Below, in pieces: positions 1 to 6,632 of a stretch of DNA of 25,438 nucleotides; the first letter of the stretch is position 1, and each line of letters begins with the position of its first letter. The position numbers were made by a program, and so were the translations under genes. Source of the DNA: Desulfobacteraceae bacterium (lineage in GTDB: Bacteria > Desulfobacterota > Desulfobacteria > Desulfobacterales > Desulfobacteraceae); NCBI GenBank assembly GCA_003354055.1, contig PIVQ01000029.1:1-25438 (forward strand). Reading direction: 5' to 3'. The notes beneath the pieces were generated by a model. That model saw only the letters and a program-made list of their open reading frames with translations, was not told where the DNA came from and ran no database searches.

Positions 1-43
1 GCAGGGGAACCTGTAAAACGGGAAGTTAACTTAGGGGCAGATC

Positions 44-652
44 ATGTTATTACGAGTCAATCCATACAATCCTCAGGTAAGGCATATTTCAACGGCGGTT
101 GATATCCTGAAAAAAGGCGGTATTGTGGCCTACCCCACTGATACCTTTTACGGTATCGGATGCGATATCATGAACAAGAAGGCCATTGAAAAAATATATG
201 CCATTAAACAGAGGAACAAAACCAAACCCTTTAGTTTTATCTGCCCTGACCTGAAAAACATCTCCACCTATGCCAAGGTATCCAACATGGCTTACCGGAA
301 CATGAAACGGCTTCTGCCCGGCCCCTATACTTTTGTGTTGGCCGGCTCCAAAATGGTCCCTAAAATCATGCTCACCAAACGGAGAACCGCAGGAATAAGG
401 GTACCGAATCACGAGATCGCTCTGATGCTGGCAAGAGAACTTGGCAACCCCATCATTTCAACTTCAGCAACAGATCCGGACGGAAACGTGTTTGAAGATC
501 CCTCCCTGCTCCATGACTATTTTGATAAACGCCTTGATGCAGTTATTGACGGCGGCTCAGTACCGGGTGCCCCTTCTTCGGTGATTTCCCTGGTGGACGA
601 CATTCCTGAAATCATCAGACATGGTGCCGGAGATGTTGATATCTTTGAATAA
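44..652 (+). CDS. YrdC/Sua5/YciO-family protein (threonylcarbamoyl-AMP synthase-like)
   Basis: A 202-residue protein spanning one YrdC domain. Visible family features are the N-terminal GGIVAYPTDTFYGIGCD segment (about residues 25-41), the KxRNKTKPFSF segment, LLPGPYTFVL (about 89-98), the RRTAGIRVP strand and the NPIISTSA segment (about 135-142). The family binds double-stranded RNA/ATP; Sua5/TsaC members make threonylcarbamoyl-AMP for the t6A tRNA modification. There is no C-terminal Sua5 domain, and the short form with its KR-rich middle is closer to YciO, whose exact role is less certain. The start has a modest AGGGG Shine-Dalgarno at 33-37. It is a housekeeping-type gene, convergent with the regulator on its right and probably unrelated to the microcompartment cluster. 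Confidence 0.88.
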   Translation: MLLRVNPYNPQVRHISTAVDILKKGGIVAYPTDTFYGIGCDIMNKKAIEKIYAIKQRNKTKPFSFICPDLKNISTYAKVSNMAYRNMKRLLPGPYTFVLAGSKMVPKIMLTKRRTAGIRVPNHEIALMLARELGNPIISTSATDPDGNVFEDPSLLHDYFDKRLDAVIDGGSVPGAPSSVISLVDDIPEIIRHGAGDVDIFE

Positions 653-667
653 TAATCTCTTATCATG

Positions 668-682
668 AGGGACTGTTTCTAA
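668..682. repeat. Solo insertion-sequence-end-like sequence
   Basis: The 15 bases AGGGACTGTTTCTAA differ at one position from the AGGGGCTGTTTCTAA at 25322-25336, which borders an IS5-like transposase end. Both copies lie in the same orientation. No transposase follows this copy; the regulator's 3' end starts 15 bases further on. It may be an IS remnant or a coincidental match. Confidence 0.35.
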
Positions 683-696
683 CATTTTTTTTAACC

Positions 697-2502
697 CTAT
701 AAATTAATCTGATAAAGACTGATTTTCCGCCACAAGGTCCCACGGCTTACCCCCAAAGCCTTGGCTGTTTTGGTACGATTGCCTTTGTGCGCAACAAGGG
801 CCTGTTCTATCTTTGATTTTTCCTCAATTTCCCACGGTTTTAATTGAACTCCGACAAAGCCGCCGGAACTCTGGGCGGGACCCGGCATAGTATAGCCGGA
901 TCCGGTATCAGGGAAGGTTTGTACCGGCTTACGATCCGGTTCCTTTGGCGGATGGACAACTTGTACAGGTAAATCAGAAGGGGTGATAACCTGCTTTTTG
1001 GACATGGCGATGGCATATTCGATACAATTTTCAAGTTCCCTGATGTTCCCGGGCCATGAGTAATTCATTAAAAATTGTTGGGCTGAATGGTCAATTGTCT
1101 TTGACTGGCCCCGTCTTTTTTTGTTGTGTTTACGAATAAAGTGCTCCACCAGAGGAAGTATGTCATCGACTCTGTTCCTTAACGGCTCAACTGTGATGGG
1201 AATGACGGCCAATCTGTAATAAAGATCCTTTCGATAATCATCCTGCTCTACCATTTTATCCAGGTCCCTGTGGGTTGCGGCAATCACCCGCACATCAACC
1301 TGATAGGTCTTGTCACTGCCGATAGGCCTGATTTTTTGATCCTGGAGAACCCTGAGCAGTTTAACCTGGAGCATCGGACTTAAGTCCCCTATCTCATCCA
1401 GAAAAAGGGTTCCGTTCTCAGCTTCCCTGAAAAGACCTTTTCGATCTGATGACGCACCGGTAAAGGCCCCTTTAACATGGCCGAAAAGTTCAGACTCAAG
1501 CAGATTCTCAGGTAAAGCCCCGCAGTTGATGGCAATGAATGGTTTTTTCCGTCTATAGCTCTGATCACAGATGGCCCGTGCCACCATCTCCTTGCCTACT
1601 CCGGTTTCCCCAAGTATCAGTACGGTTGAATCGACCTCTGCACAGCGGATTATCAGATCAAAAATCTTCCGCATGGCATGACTGACCCCTACCATTTGGG
1701 ACTGAAGCCCTGCCCTTGCCATCTCACGCTTCATCCGTGTGAGTTCTTTTCCCTGTTCTTTGAGTTTTTCCTGGCTTGTGACGTCTTTTAAGATTTCAGC
1801 ATAGGCAAAAACCTGGCCTTCATTATCGTAAAGAGCCTTTGCCTTCCCCTTGAACTTGAATTTTTTCCGATTGATGGTCAGATCAAACTCGTCCTCTTCA
1901 CCTGATACCAAATCCAGGATAGAATTTTTCCTGTTTTTCTGGACCTCTACCCCATGGGGATTCCCAAAGATAAATTTTCCTTTTTCATTGAAAATACTCA
2001 CACAATCGCCAATACCTAAAAGAATGGACTCAAGCTTATTCTTTTCACGGATAAGTGCTTTTTGAATCTGCTTATAATCTCGTAAATCCGTGCATGTCAG
2101 ATAAGTCGTATCGTGAAATCCTTTTTCATTCACGTTCACGGCACCGGTAAACAACATGGGTATTTTTTCACCGGTTTGATGATGATACCAATGATATTCA
2201 AAGGTCCAGTATTTTTTTTCATCAACGGATTTATTTAATTTCAGCTCCTTCTCAAGGGGCTCTACATAATCAAAAACCTCCTGAAATTCACCTTCAGGAT
2301 AAAAGTCTCTGATATTAACAAACCGAAATTCATCAGACTGGGCTCCTACCATTTCAAGAAAGGTTTGATTTGCCTCATATACCGTATAATCGTGGGCCAC
2401 AAGCAAAAACCCGATATTGATTGAGTCCAGAAAATCCTTGTATTTGGTATTCCATTCCTGCACTTGCATTTCAGTCAAATGATTTTTGATTTTCCTTTTC
2501 AT
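697..2502 (-). CDS. PAS-domain sigma-54-dependent transcriptional activator (NtrC/bEBP family)
   Basis: A 601-residue enhancer-binding protein. Residues about 20-140 and 150-245 look like two PAS sensor domains (the 'YTVYEANQTFLEMVGA' and 'SIFNEKGKFIFGN' patterns), joined by a helical linker to the AAA+ domain. The AAA+ domain shows Walker A GETGVGKE (298-305), the sigma-54-contacting GAFTGA loop (345-350), Walker B TLFLDEIGD (365-373) and the RKDLYYRL segment. A Fis-type helix-turn-helix closes the protein (KTAKALGVSRGTLWRKI). There is no receiver domain, so it probably senses a small molecule or redox state directly through PAS. The start is backed by AAAGGAG eight bases upstream on the minus strand. 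It is divergent from the microcompartment operon, and shared palindromes before both sigma-54 promoters make it the likely activator of both operons. The ligand is unknown. Confidence 0.95.
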   Translation of the reverse strand: MKRKIKNHLTEMQVQEWNTKYKDFLDSINIGFLLVAHDYTVYEANQTFLEMVGAQSDEFRFVNIRDFYPEGEFQEVFDYVEPLEKELKLNKSVDEKKYWTFEYHWYHHQTGEKIPMLFTGAVNVNEKGFHDTTYLTCTDLRDYKQIQKALIREKNKLESILLGIGDCVSIFNEKGKFIFGNPHGVEVQKNRKNSILDLVSGEEDEFDLTINRKKFKFKGKAKALYDNEGQVFAYAEILKDVTSQEKLKEQGKELTRMKREMARAGLQSQMVGVSHAMRKIFDLIIRCAEVDSTVLILGETGVGKEMVARAICDQSYRRKKPFIAINCGALPENLLESELFGHVKGAFTGASSDRKGLFREAENGTLFLDEIGDLSPMLQVKLLRVLQDQKIRPIGSDKTYQVDVRVIAATHRDLDKMVEQDDYRKDLYYRLAVIPITVEPLRNRVDDILPLVEHFIRKHNKKRRGQSKTIDHSAQQFLMNYSWPGNIRELENCIEYAIAMSKKQVITPSDLPVQVVHPPKEPDRKPVQTFPDTGSGYTMPGPAQSSGGFVGVQLKPWEIEEKSKIEQALVAHKGNRTKTAKALGVSRGTLWRKISLYQINL

Positions 2503-2537
2503 TCCACATCTCCTTTGTTAGCAGCAGGGTTCAAAAT

Positions 2538-2558
2538 CGTCTAGACAGTGTTTATACA
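2538..2558. promoter_or_regulatory. Candidate upstream activator sites for operon A
   Basis: CGTCTAGACA (2538-2547, palindromic core GTCTAGAC) is followed after one base by TGTTTATACA (2549-2558); both fit TGT-N4-ACA except for one base. The core centre is about 102-103 bp upstream of the -24 GG at 2645. An almost identical site at the same distance precedes operon B. A further perfect 8-bp inverted repeat, CAGTGTTT/AAACACTG (2546-2553 and 2565-2572), overlaps it. The site is 36 bp upstream of the regulator start, so autoregulation is possible. Confidence 0.7.
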
Positions 2559-2643
2559 AACACCAAACACTGCATAAGTCAATAAAATTAACATATTAAC
2601 ATTTCCTCTATGAAATTAGATGGTTATAAAATTACATCTGTCT

Positions 2644-2659
2644 TGGCACAATGCTTGTA
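2644..2659 (+). promoter_or_regulatory. Sigma-54 -24/-12 promoter of operon A
   Basis: TGGCAC-N5-TTGTA matches the sigma-54 consensus TGGCAC-N5-TTGCW except for one base in the -12 element. The predicted transcript starts near 2670, about 48 bases before the preferred dehydrogenase start. A sigma-54 activator gene is divergent from it. Confidence 0.8.
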
Positions 2660-2717
2660 ATGTTTTTCTAAACAAATATGAATTTATCTTTCAACAATTA
2701 AGCCAAGGAATATGTCA

Positions 2718-4289
2718 ATGGCAACCAAAGCAAAACCAGCAGAAAATATAGAACTTCTCCCGGAACGGCATCTTCTGGAAAAAGCCAAATGGGCGAGCGA
2801 AACATTTTCATCCTACGCCTCTAGCGAAGTGGACTCTATTGTTGAGGCTGTGGCAGCCAAGGCTGCTGAGAAGGCTGGCTTTTATGCCGACTGGGCTGTC
2901 AAGGAAACAGGGTATGGCGTGGTCGAGGATAAAACCTATAAAAACCAATGCTGCAGCTCAGGTATGGCTGAGTATTACCGGAAGGATAACTATGCAGGTT
3001 TCGAGGTAAACCCGGAAAAAAAGATTATTAAATTCGCACGTCCTGCCGGAGTGGTTCTGGCACTGGTTCCCTCCACCAACCCCATTGCCACCACCTACTT
3101 TAAAATTATCCTCTGCCTGAAAACCCGGAACTCAATTATTATCAGTCCCCATCCGGCAGCCAAGGAAAGCTGTGCTGCAGTCTGTGACGAATTGGCGGTA
3201 GTTGCAGAGGCACACGGCGCACCCAAAGGGGTGATCCAGGTCGTACGAACCCCTACGGTCCCGCTGGTGGGAGCGCTCATGGGAAGCGACAAAGTTAATG
3301 TCATCCTGGCCACCGGGGGACCTGCAATGGTCAGGGCTGCCTATGGATCCGGAAATCCTGCCATCGGAGTTGGCCCGGGCAACGTCCCCCACTATGTGGA
3401 TGATACTGCTGATATTGAAAAGGCTGCCAAAAGGATCGTTCAGGGTGTCAGCTTTGACAACAACCTGCTATGCACCTGCGACTCGGTGGTGCTGGCAGAA
3501 CGCAAAATCGGGGATACCCTGTCCGAGGCCATGATGAAAAACGGAACTCACCCGGTTACAGATCCGACAGAACAGGACCGGCTACGTGAATTTCTTTTTC
3601 CTAAAGGAATGTACAATCCTTCTGCCATTGGTAAATCCGCCGAATGGATCGCAAAACAGACAAACATTCGAATCAAACCCGGAACCAAGGTGCTTGGGGT
3701 CGAAATCTCCCGCATTGATTACAAGGAAGTCTTTTCAAGAGAAAAGATGTTCCCCGTGGTAGGCTTTTTAAAAGTAGACGGGCTCCACGGGGCACTTCGT
3801 GCGGCACGGGCAATGATCCGCATGGGTGGCCTGGGCCATTCGGCAGCCATTCACTCGAAGAATCCTGATGCCATCGTTGCCTGGGGCGCCACACTCAAAG
3901 TGTATCGCGTTGCGGTCAACGGAGTGGCCACGCTGACATCCAGCGGGTATGCCTCAGGCCTGTCACCTGCCGCCACAATCGGAACCGGGTATTTCGGCCG
4001 CAGTTCCATCGGAGAAAACTTATGCCCGGAGCATCTGGTTCACTGGACCCGGGTTGCGTACAACGAAGATCCTTCTGAGGTCATGGGTGATATTAAAGGG
4101 GCCTTGGGACGCTGGAGCGCAAAACAGGGGCAAAATCATAGAAACAGTCTGGATCCTGCGCCCGCGACTGCACCGGTCCACCCCGAATCAATATACTCCC
4201 CCCCGGAAGATAAAGATGAATTGAAAGATATTATCCGAAAAATCATTCTTGAGGAAATCAATGACGCGCTTAAAGTCCAAGGGAATTAA
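2718..4289 (+). CDS. BMC-associated CoA-acylating aldehyde dehydrogenase
   Basis: An aldehyde dehydrogenase of the PduP/EutE/AdhE type, oxidising an aldehyde with CoA and NAD+ to acyl-CoA and NADH. It has the Rossmann-type PSTNPIATT segment, the GPGNVPHYV strand and the catalytic cysteine in FDNNLLC (Cys254, counted from an ATG at 2712), equivalent to FDNNLPC in PduP. The last 20 or so residues form an isolated amphipathic helix (KDIIRKIILEEI) after a Pro/Ala-rich linker, which looks like a C-terminal encapsulation peptide. Two in-frame ATGs exist. The AAGGA at 2705-2709 is 2 bases from ATG 2712 but 8 bases from ATG 2718, so 2718 is preferred (523 residues). It is the first gene of the operon. 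The natural aldehyde is not visible from sequence; acetaldehyde or propionaldehyde fit the proposed pathway. Confidence 0.93.
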   Translation: MATKAKPAENIELLPERHLLEKAKWASETFSSYASSEVDSIVEAVAAKAAEKAGFYADWAVKETGYGVVEDKTYKNQCCSSGMAEYYRKDNYAGFEVNPEKKIIKFARPAGVVLALVPSTNPIATTYFKIILCLKTRNSIIISPHPAAKESCAAVCDELAVVAEAHGAPKGVIQVVRTPTVPLVGALMGSDKVNVILATGGPAMVRAAYGSGNPAIGVGPGNVPHYVDDTADIEKAAKRIVQGVSFDNNLLCTCDSVVLAERKIGDTLSEAMMKNGTHPVTDPTEQDRLREFLFPKGMYNPSAIGKSAEWIAKQTNIRIKPGTKVLGVEISRIDYKEVFSREKMFPVVGFLKVDGLHGALRAARAMIRMGGLGHSAAIHSKNPDAIVAWGATLKVYRVAVNGVATLTSSGYASGLSPAATIGTGYFGRSSIGENLCPEHLVHWTRVAYNEDPSEVMGDIKGALGRWSAKQGQNHRNSLDPAPATAPVHPESIYSPPEDKDELKDIIRKIILEEINDALKVQGN

Positions 4290-4291
4290 TA

Positions 4292-4921
4292 ATGAAAAAC
4301 ACTGATACAAACACAACATCCCTGCGGTCCTATATATTTATTGACCAGCTTCAGCCAAGGACAATGTGTTACCTGGCCTCAAGTATCCGCGGTTTCCTGC
4401 CCAGATCGGAAATGTCCGCCGTGATTATTGAGGTGGCACCGGGCCTTGCTGTTGAAGGTCTTTTGGATATTGCAATGAAGAAGGTGGACGTCAGGCCCGG
4501 GATCCTGGTTGTGGAACGCCATTTCGGATACCTGGAACTGCACTCCAGGTCTGCTGCGTCAGTTCAGGCGGCAGCGATGGAAATCTTAGCGAAGATCGGC
4601 GCCACTCGGTATGAGGCCATGAAACCTGAAATTACGGCATCTACCATTATTACACGGGTGGATCCATACCACTCTTTTATGATCAACCGGAATCGAAGGG
4701 GGTATCTGTGCCTTCCCGGAGAAACCGTTTTTGTCCTGGAATGTACACCAGCCGCATACGCGATTCTGGCTGCCAATGAAGCGGAGAAGGTGGCTGATGT
4801 AAAAATAGTGGAATGCAGATTCATGGGCGCTGCGGGAAGGCTCTACTTAGCTGGAAATGATTCAGACATTCGCATGGCTGCAGATGCGGCTCAAGATGTA
4901 CTAAGGAGGCTTGGACAATGA
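4292..4921 (+). CDS. BMC-T shell protein, tandem permuted BMC domains (copy 1)
   Basis: A 209-residue trimeric shell protein made of two fused BMC domains. Each half begins with an extra strand-helix (SYIFIDQLQPRTM, and the second-half ITASTIITRVDPYHSF) before the usual BMC core, the order seen in circularly permuted BMC domains such as CsoS1D or PduU. Core segments are AVIIEVAPGL / VVERHFGYLELHS and VFVLECTPAAYAILAANEAEK. It is a clear paralogue of the product at 5989-6618, sharing VER-FG-LELHS and NR-RRG-PGE. Permuted tandem trimers often form gated, double-stacked pores for larger metabolites or cofactors; that this one does so is inference. The start is 2 bases after the dehydrogenase stop, with CAAGGG 8 bases upstream inside that gene. 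Confidence 0.9.
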   Translation: MKNTDTNTTSLRSYIFIDQLQPRTMCYLASSIRGFLPRSEMSAVIIEVAPGLAVEGLLDIAMKKVDVRPGILVVERHFGYLELHSRSAASVQAAAMEILAKIGATRYEAMKPEITASTIITRVDPYHSFMINRNRRGYLCLPGETVFVLECTPAAYAILAANEAEKVADVKIVECRFMGAAGRLYLAGNDSDIRMAADAAQDVLRRLGQ

Positions 4922-5376
4922 GACAAGATATCGATCTAACCATGATACGCCGAATGATTCGTGAAGTTATCAGGGAAACACTTCCCCAGCTTCTGGAGGC
5001 ACCCGAAGTAAAGACCTGTGACGTCCGTATTCATGACAACAATGACCTTGCAGCTTTTGTCAGTCACCTGGTTGCCCTGTCAGAGGATCCTGCGGCATGG
5101 ACCCAGGTAAAAAGCGGCACCATAAACTTCTCTTTATTCCAGGAACCCGGAAAGACACAGGTGACACTTGGAACAGCAGCGGCGAAGGCTGTGCCACCCG
5201 TCTCCCCGGAAACGATAGAGCGAGTTGAAAAAGGTGTGGTCAACGAAGCCGCAGTGGATCGGTTCGCCCAAAAAGGGGTCACACGACTTGTGTTAGACAG
5301 ATCAGCGGTGTTGACGCCTTTGGCCAGGGACAGGGCCAGACAATTAAAAATCCAAATTGAAAGGGTAAAGCAATGA
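4918..5376 (+). CDS. Small BMC-associated protein of unknown function
   Basis: A 152-residue protein I cannot assign to a named family. It starts with an amphipathic helix (DLTMIRRMIREVIRETL, about residues 7-23) that resembles the C-terminal helix of the aldehyde dehydrogenase and so could be an encapsulation or scaffold peptide. The C-terminus has VLTPLARDRARQLKIQI, a 'P-x-A-R-x-x-A' helix pattern reminiscent of peripheral-subunit-binding domains and of the ends of several BMC accessory proteins. That resemblance is only by eye. ATGA overlap with the preceding shell gene, a strong AAGGAGG at 4903-4909 and an ATGA overlap with the following pentamer gene show translational coupling. A role organising cargo against the shell is inference. 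Confidence 0.8.
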   Translation: MRQDIDLTMIRRMIREVIRETLPQLLEAPEVKTCDVRIHDNNDLAAFVSHLVALSEDPAAWTQVKSGTINFSLFQEPGKTQVTLGTAAAKAVPPVSPETIERVEKGVVNEAAVDRFAQKGVTRLVLDRSAVLTPLARDRARQLKIQIERVKQ

Positions 5377-5639
5377 AAATGGCCAAAATCGTAGACCGTG
5401 TATGGGCCAGTAAAAAACACGAATTACTGCCCGGCGGTGCAATGGTGGAAATCCAGAGAATTCCCGGCGGCGGCGCCAGGGAGATTGCCTGGGATCCCAT
5501 CGGATGTGATATCGGAGAACGTGTACTATACGTGTCCGGTGGTTCTGCCGTAAAGGGACATAAAGACAACAATCCCATGTGCGAATGCCTCATTGTGGGA
5601 ATTTTAGATGATGATAGTCCGGGTGGTCTGACAGACTGA
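5373..5639 (+). CDS. EutN/CcmL-type BMC-P pentameric vertex protein
   Basis: An 88-residue single-domain protein of the EutN/CcmL family that caps the twelve vertices of a microcompartment. Typical features are the N-terminal MAKIVDRVWASKKHELLPG strand pair, the AWDPIGCDIGERVLYVSGGSA core (about residues 39-59) and the C-terminal IVGILDD strand. Length is normal for the family. It overlaps the preceding gene by ATGA and uses an AAAGGG site about 8 bases upstream. It is the only pentamer gene in the window, enough in principle to close a shell. A hairpin overlaps its stop codon, perhaps to lower its expression relative to BMC-H. Confidence 0.93.
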   Translation: MKMAKIVDRVWASKKHELLPGGAMVEIQRIPGGGAREIAWDPIGCDIGERVLYVSGGSAVKGHKDNNPMCECLIVGILDDDSPGGLTD

Positions 5640-5646
5640 CCACCCG
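5620..5646 (+). promoter_or_regulatory. mRNA hairpin between pentamer and hexamer genes
   Basis: A perfect 9-bp inverted repeat, CGGGTGGTC / GACCACCCG (5620-5628 and 5638-5646), with a 9-base loop covers the EutN-family stop codon. No T-run follows, so it is not a classic intrinsic terminator. It could act as a processing or 5'-stabilising element that raises BMC-H mRNA. Confidence 0.6.
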
Positions 5647-5682
5647 TAACGCCATAAGAACAATTTACTTACAATAACATTT

Positions 5683-5688
5683 AGGAGG
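5683..5688 (+). promoter_or_regulatory. Strong ribosome binding site of BMC-H
   Basis: A perfect AGGAGG lies 7 bases before the BMC-H ATG. It is among the strongest sites in the operon and matches the expected high copy number of the hexamer. Confidence 0.75.
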
Positions 5689-5695
5689 AAGAAAC

Positions 5696-5971
5696 ATGTC
5701 AAACGCTATCGGTATGATCGAAACTAAAGGGTATGTATCCGCTTTTGCAGCAGCCGACGCAATGGTAAAAGCTGCCAACGTCACCATCACCAACCGGGAA
5801 GAAGTCGGAGACGGTCTTGTGGCCATTGTTGTCAACGGCGATGTAGGGGCTGTCAAGGCAGCTGTCGAAGCCGGTGCAGAAGCCGGCGGCGCTATCGGTG
5901 AAGTGGTTTCCGTCCATGTCATCCCCAGACCTCACACGGATGTGGCAAAATACTTTTCATCCGGTAAATAA
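5696..5971 (+). CDS. BMC-H hexameric shell protein
   Basis: A 91-residue single BMC domain of the PduA/EutM/CcmK type, the main facet tile of the shell. Family features are the N-terminal [20 protein letters not shown] stretch, the helix VKAANV, the [13 protein letters not shown] segment and the C-terminal SVHVIPRPH. The pore loop reads EVGDGL, placing Asp39 where many BMC-H proteins have a small residue (GSG, GGG, GAG). Six copies would ring the pore with negative charge, which could favour cations such as ammonium or protonated amino alcohols; this is an inference. It has its own strong Shine-Dalgarno after a 56-base spacer. It is the only hexamer gene seen. Confidence 0.95.
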   Translation: MSNAIGMIETKGYVSAFAAADAMVKAANVTITNREEVGDGLVAIVVNGDVGAVKAAVEAGAEAGGAIGEVVSVHVIPRPHTDVAKYFSSGK

Positions 5972-5988
5972 CAACCAAAGGTGAAACA

Positions 5989-6618
5989 ATGGCACAACTT
6001 CGCGTATATTTACCCATAAAAGACCTGCAGACGCAGATGGCCGCCTTTTTAGGGGCTCCGACCACAGCCAGGGGATACCTTCCTATGGCGGGAAGCAACT
6101 CCCTGATCGTGGAAATTGCACCAGGGATGACCATCCACCGGGTCCTGGATCTGGCGGTTAAATCTAACCCGTCTGTGGAACCCGGTCTTTTGTTTGTGGA
6201 ACGGAAGTTTGGCATCCTGGAACTGCACAGTGATTCATCGGAAGAACTGGAAAATGCAGGCAAGGCCATTCTCAAAGGCCTTGCGGCCAAGGCCTCGGAC
6301 CAGCTCAAACCCCGGACTCTGTTTACCGACATCATTGAAGACATTTCAGATCAGCATGCCGTGCTGGTGAACCGAAGCAGAAGGGGATCGCCCGTTACAC
6401 CGGGTGAATCCCTTCTGCTCTACGAGATGAGCCCGGCATTGTTTTCGCTGCTGGCTGCCAACGAGGCTGAAAAGGCAGCCCCGGGCATCAACCTGGTGGA
6501 GGTCAGGGAAATCGGCGCTTCCGGGCGTGTTTTCCTTAGCGGTTCCCTTGAAGATGTGACCACAGCAAGGGACCATATTGCAAAGGTCCTGTCCAATGTC
6601 AAAGGCCAGGACGCTTAA
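5989..6618 (+). CDS. BMC-T shell protein, tandem permuted BMC domains (copy 2)
   Basis: A 209-residue paralogue, of identical length, of the shell trimer at 4292-4921, with the same permuted tandem architecture. Conserved stretches are LIVEIAPGM, VERKFGILELHS, NRSRRG, TPGES and LLAANEAEKA. Much of the remainder differs, so the two probably form different trimers rather than redundant copies. A shell inventory of one BMC-H, one BMC-P and two related double-domain BMC-Ts matches what I recall of the mycobacterial RMM compartment. The start has AAAGGTG nearby, 17 bases after BMC-H. It may provide a second gated pore for a different metabolite; which one is not visible. Confidence 0.9.
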   Translation: MAQLRVYLPIKDLQTQMAAFLGAPTTARGYLPMAGSNSLIVEIAPGMTIHRVLDLAVKSNPSVEPGLLFVERKFGILELHSDSSEELENAGKAILKGLAAKASDQLKPRTLFTDIIEDISDQHAVLVNRSRRGSPVTPGESLLLYEMSPALFSLLAANEAEKAAPGINLVEVREIGASGRVFLSGSLEDVTTARDHIAKVLSNVKGQDA

Positions 6619-6632
6619 CCCGAGAGGATCAA

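Noticed and set aside
2712..2717. First ATG of the aldehyde dehydrogenase as start
   Set aside because: Only 2 bases separate it from AAGGA; the ATG at 2718 has 8-base spacing and is the better choice.
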